From the NCBI GenBank assembly GCA_913031035.1, contig CAJWGN010000008.1, positions 1 through 53,707 on the forward strand: a stretch of 53,707 nucleotides of DNA. Direction: 5' to 3'. Position numbers and translations under genes: made by a program. This document shows, in pieces, positions 52,905 to 53,707 of the stretch. The stretch's first letter is position 1. Each line of letters opens with the position of its first letter. The notes under the pieces were generated by a model. That model was not told where the DNA came from and made no database searches. It worked only from the letters and a program-made list of their open reading frames with translations. Source of the DNA: an uncultured Gammaproteobacteria bacterium (GTDB lineage: Bacteria; Pseudomonadota; Gammaproteobacteria; Pseudomonadales; Pseudohongiellaceae).

Positions 52905-53707
52905 TTAGTCTTCACCGCCTTGTTCAGTGTACTTCCAGCTTACAGCGCCGAAGAACATTTCATCCCAACTCTGCTGTCCCCATGGAACTTCTCGTTCTGG
53001 ATCAGGGTTAGCTGGGTTTTGGCCAGAGTTATCGAAAGCACCAACCGCACGGATCTTAGTTCCAGCGGGCACGAATCTTGGCTCAGTTAGCGTATAAGCA
53101 CGCTGCCAAGCGTAGTCGTATTGGGCAATGTTAATCAACTCTTCGCTAGAACCATCCGGGAAGTCAGCGAAGAAACGCATGTACTTACCACGGAAATGCA
53201 TGTGCGGAGTAAAGCTCATAATATTTGCATCTTTGCGAATAGTAATAGAAGCCTGCTGTTCGAAATCTGGATCGTTAGGAGGAATCGAAGTCCATCTCGG
53301 TGGAAAAATACACGCACATGCGCCAGACATACGCTCTTCTGGTACTTCACCTTCTGGGTAGAACCAAAGACCAATTTTGCTGTCGTCTATAGTTTCACGG
53401 CCAGTCGTTGTGTAATGCAGGTTCAAATTAAGAACAGAGCCAGCTTTAAGCAACCCACCAGTGTTGTCAGGATTCCATACAGGATCGGCACCTGGAATAT
53501 AAGCAGTAATGCTCGCCTTATCCGGATTGCCACTACCTAAGAAACCACGTCGGCCAGTATCATCAGGAAAATCTAGCCGATTGATTGTGTGGTGAAGGAC
53601 AGTTGGGTCTCCTGCTAGATACTGGCTGCCACGTAACCAACGATCCTCTTCAATTTCAATCGTGATCGCAAGGTCTCTGTAATCTAACACCCCAGTCGCT
53701 GGAACCT
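52905..53707 (-). CDS. Copper type II ascorbate-dependent monooxygenase-like protein, 3' part
   Basis: C-terminal part (about 267 residues) of a protein with the PHM-like fold; the gene continues beyond the window and starts before VPATGVLDYRDLAITIEI. Copper-site residues are visible: the His-His pair in TVLHHTINRL, the His-x-His in SFTPHMHFRG and the Met in WDEMFFGAV, in the order seen in PHM. A cysteine pair (SGACACIF) is also present. Related proteins are often fused to redoxin and cytochrome c domains and are secreted. Substrate and full domain set cannot be seen. A terminator follows the TAA-type stop. Confidence 0.88.
   Translation of the reverse strand, partial: VPATGVLDYRDLAITIEIEEDRWLRGSQYLAGDPTVLHHTINRLDFPDDTGRRGFLGSGNPDKASITAYIPGADPVWNPDNTGGLLKAGSVLNLNLHYTTTGRETIDDSKIGLWFYPEGEVPEERMSGACACIFPPRWTSIPPNDPDFEQQASITIRKDANIMSFTPHMHFRGKYMRFFADFPDGSSEELINIAQYDYAWQRAYTLTEPRFVPAGTKIRAVGAFDNSGQNPANPDPEREVPWGQQSWDEMFFGAVSWKYTEQGGED

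Overview
The window is a piece of a gammaproteobacterial chromosome, probably from a marine, aerobic, heterotrophic lineage. The main evidence is the block at 0.8-14.4 kb: nnr (yjeF), tsaE, amiB, mutL, miaA, hfq, hflX, hflK, hflC, DUF2065 (yjeT), hisZ and purA, all on the minus strand. This is the classic gammaproteobacterial hfq superoperon. Having hisZ, a MutL with an endonuclease-type motif and a finR/fpr pair fits a Pseudomonas- or Cellvibrionales-like relative rather than an enteric. The genus cannot be fixed from this sequence. I see no rRNA, tRNA, CRISPR array, insertion sequence, integrase or prophage gene.

Layout. 0-0.8 kb: 3' part of a ROK sugar kinase, abutting purA tail to tail. 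0.8-14.9 kb: the conserved housekeeping block, with a MarR regulator beyond nnr where queG is often found. 15.4-24.0 kb: envelope and redox genes, including a DUF4159 protein, a tight sixA/cytochrome c lipoprotein/ChaN-like operon, a DUF481 outer-membrane protein, a membrane-anchored FMN glutamate-synthase-like protein, a TPR protein and a TraB-like protein. 24.2-29.0 kb: a decayed glutathione S-transferase, an iron-containing alcohol dehydrogenase and a two-subunit molybdenum hydroxylase of the isoquinoline 1-oxidoreductase type. 29.5-37.1 kb: a large lipoprotein, NnrU, a ClpP paralogue, a lipoprotein cytochrome with a rare CX3CH haem motif, an MMPL/RND exporter and a secreted redoxin.

37.1-46.3 kb is gene-poor and decaying. 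It holds a few intact small genes (RluA-type pseudouridine synthase, SnoaL-like protein, GNAT, VOC, YkgJ-type cysteine cluster) among several broken ones: an inorganic pyrophosphatase with two frameshifts and a changed active-site Asp, a frameshifted membrane protein, a nonsense-interrupted lipoprotein and the wrecked C-terminus of a DUF748 protein. Palindromes, a 62-nt stem-loop and heptamer repeats lie between them. 46.4-51.8 kb returns to normal density: an Old Yellow Enzyme, fpr with its divergent LysR regulator (FinR-like) and a second MMPL/RND exporter. The window ends inside a minus-strand copper type II monooxygenase-like protein with visible copper ligands.

The core block covers RNA modification (miaA, tsaE), RNA chaperoning (hfq), membrane proteolysis control (hflKC), mismatch repair (mutL), cell separation (amiB), metabolite repair (nnr) and nucleotide/histidine synthesis (purA, hisZ). 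The accessory part is rich in periplasmic redox proteins. I found no convincing new multi-gene defence or mobile system. The best leads are the CX3CH cytochrome next to the RND pump, the sixA-cytochrome-chaN operon, the decay zone, and unexplained palindromes and a small ORF near the right end.
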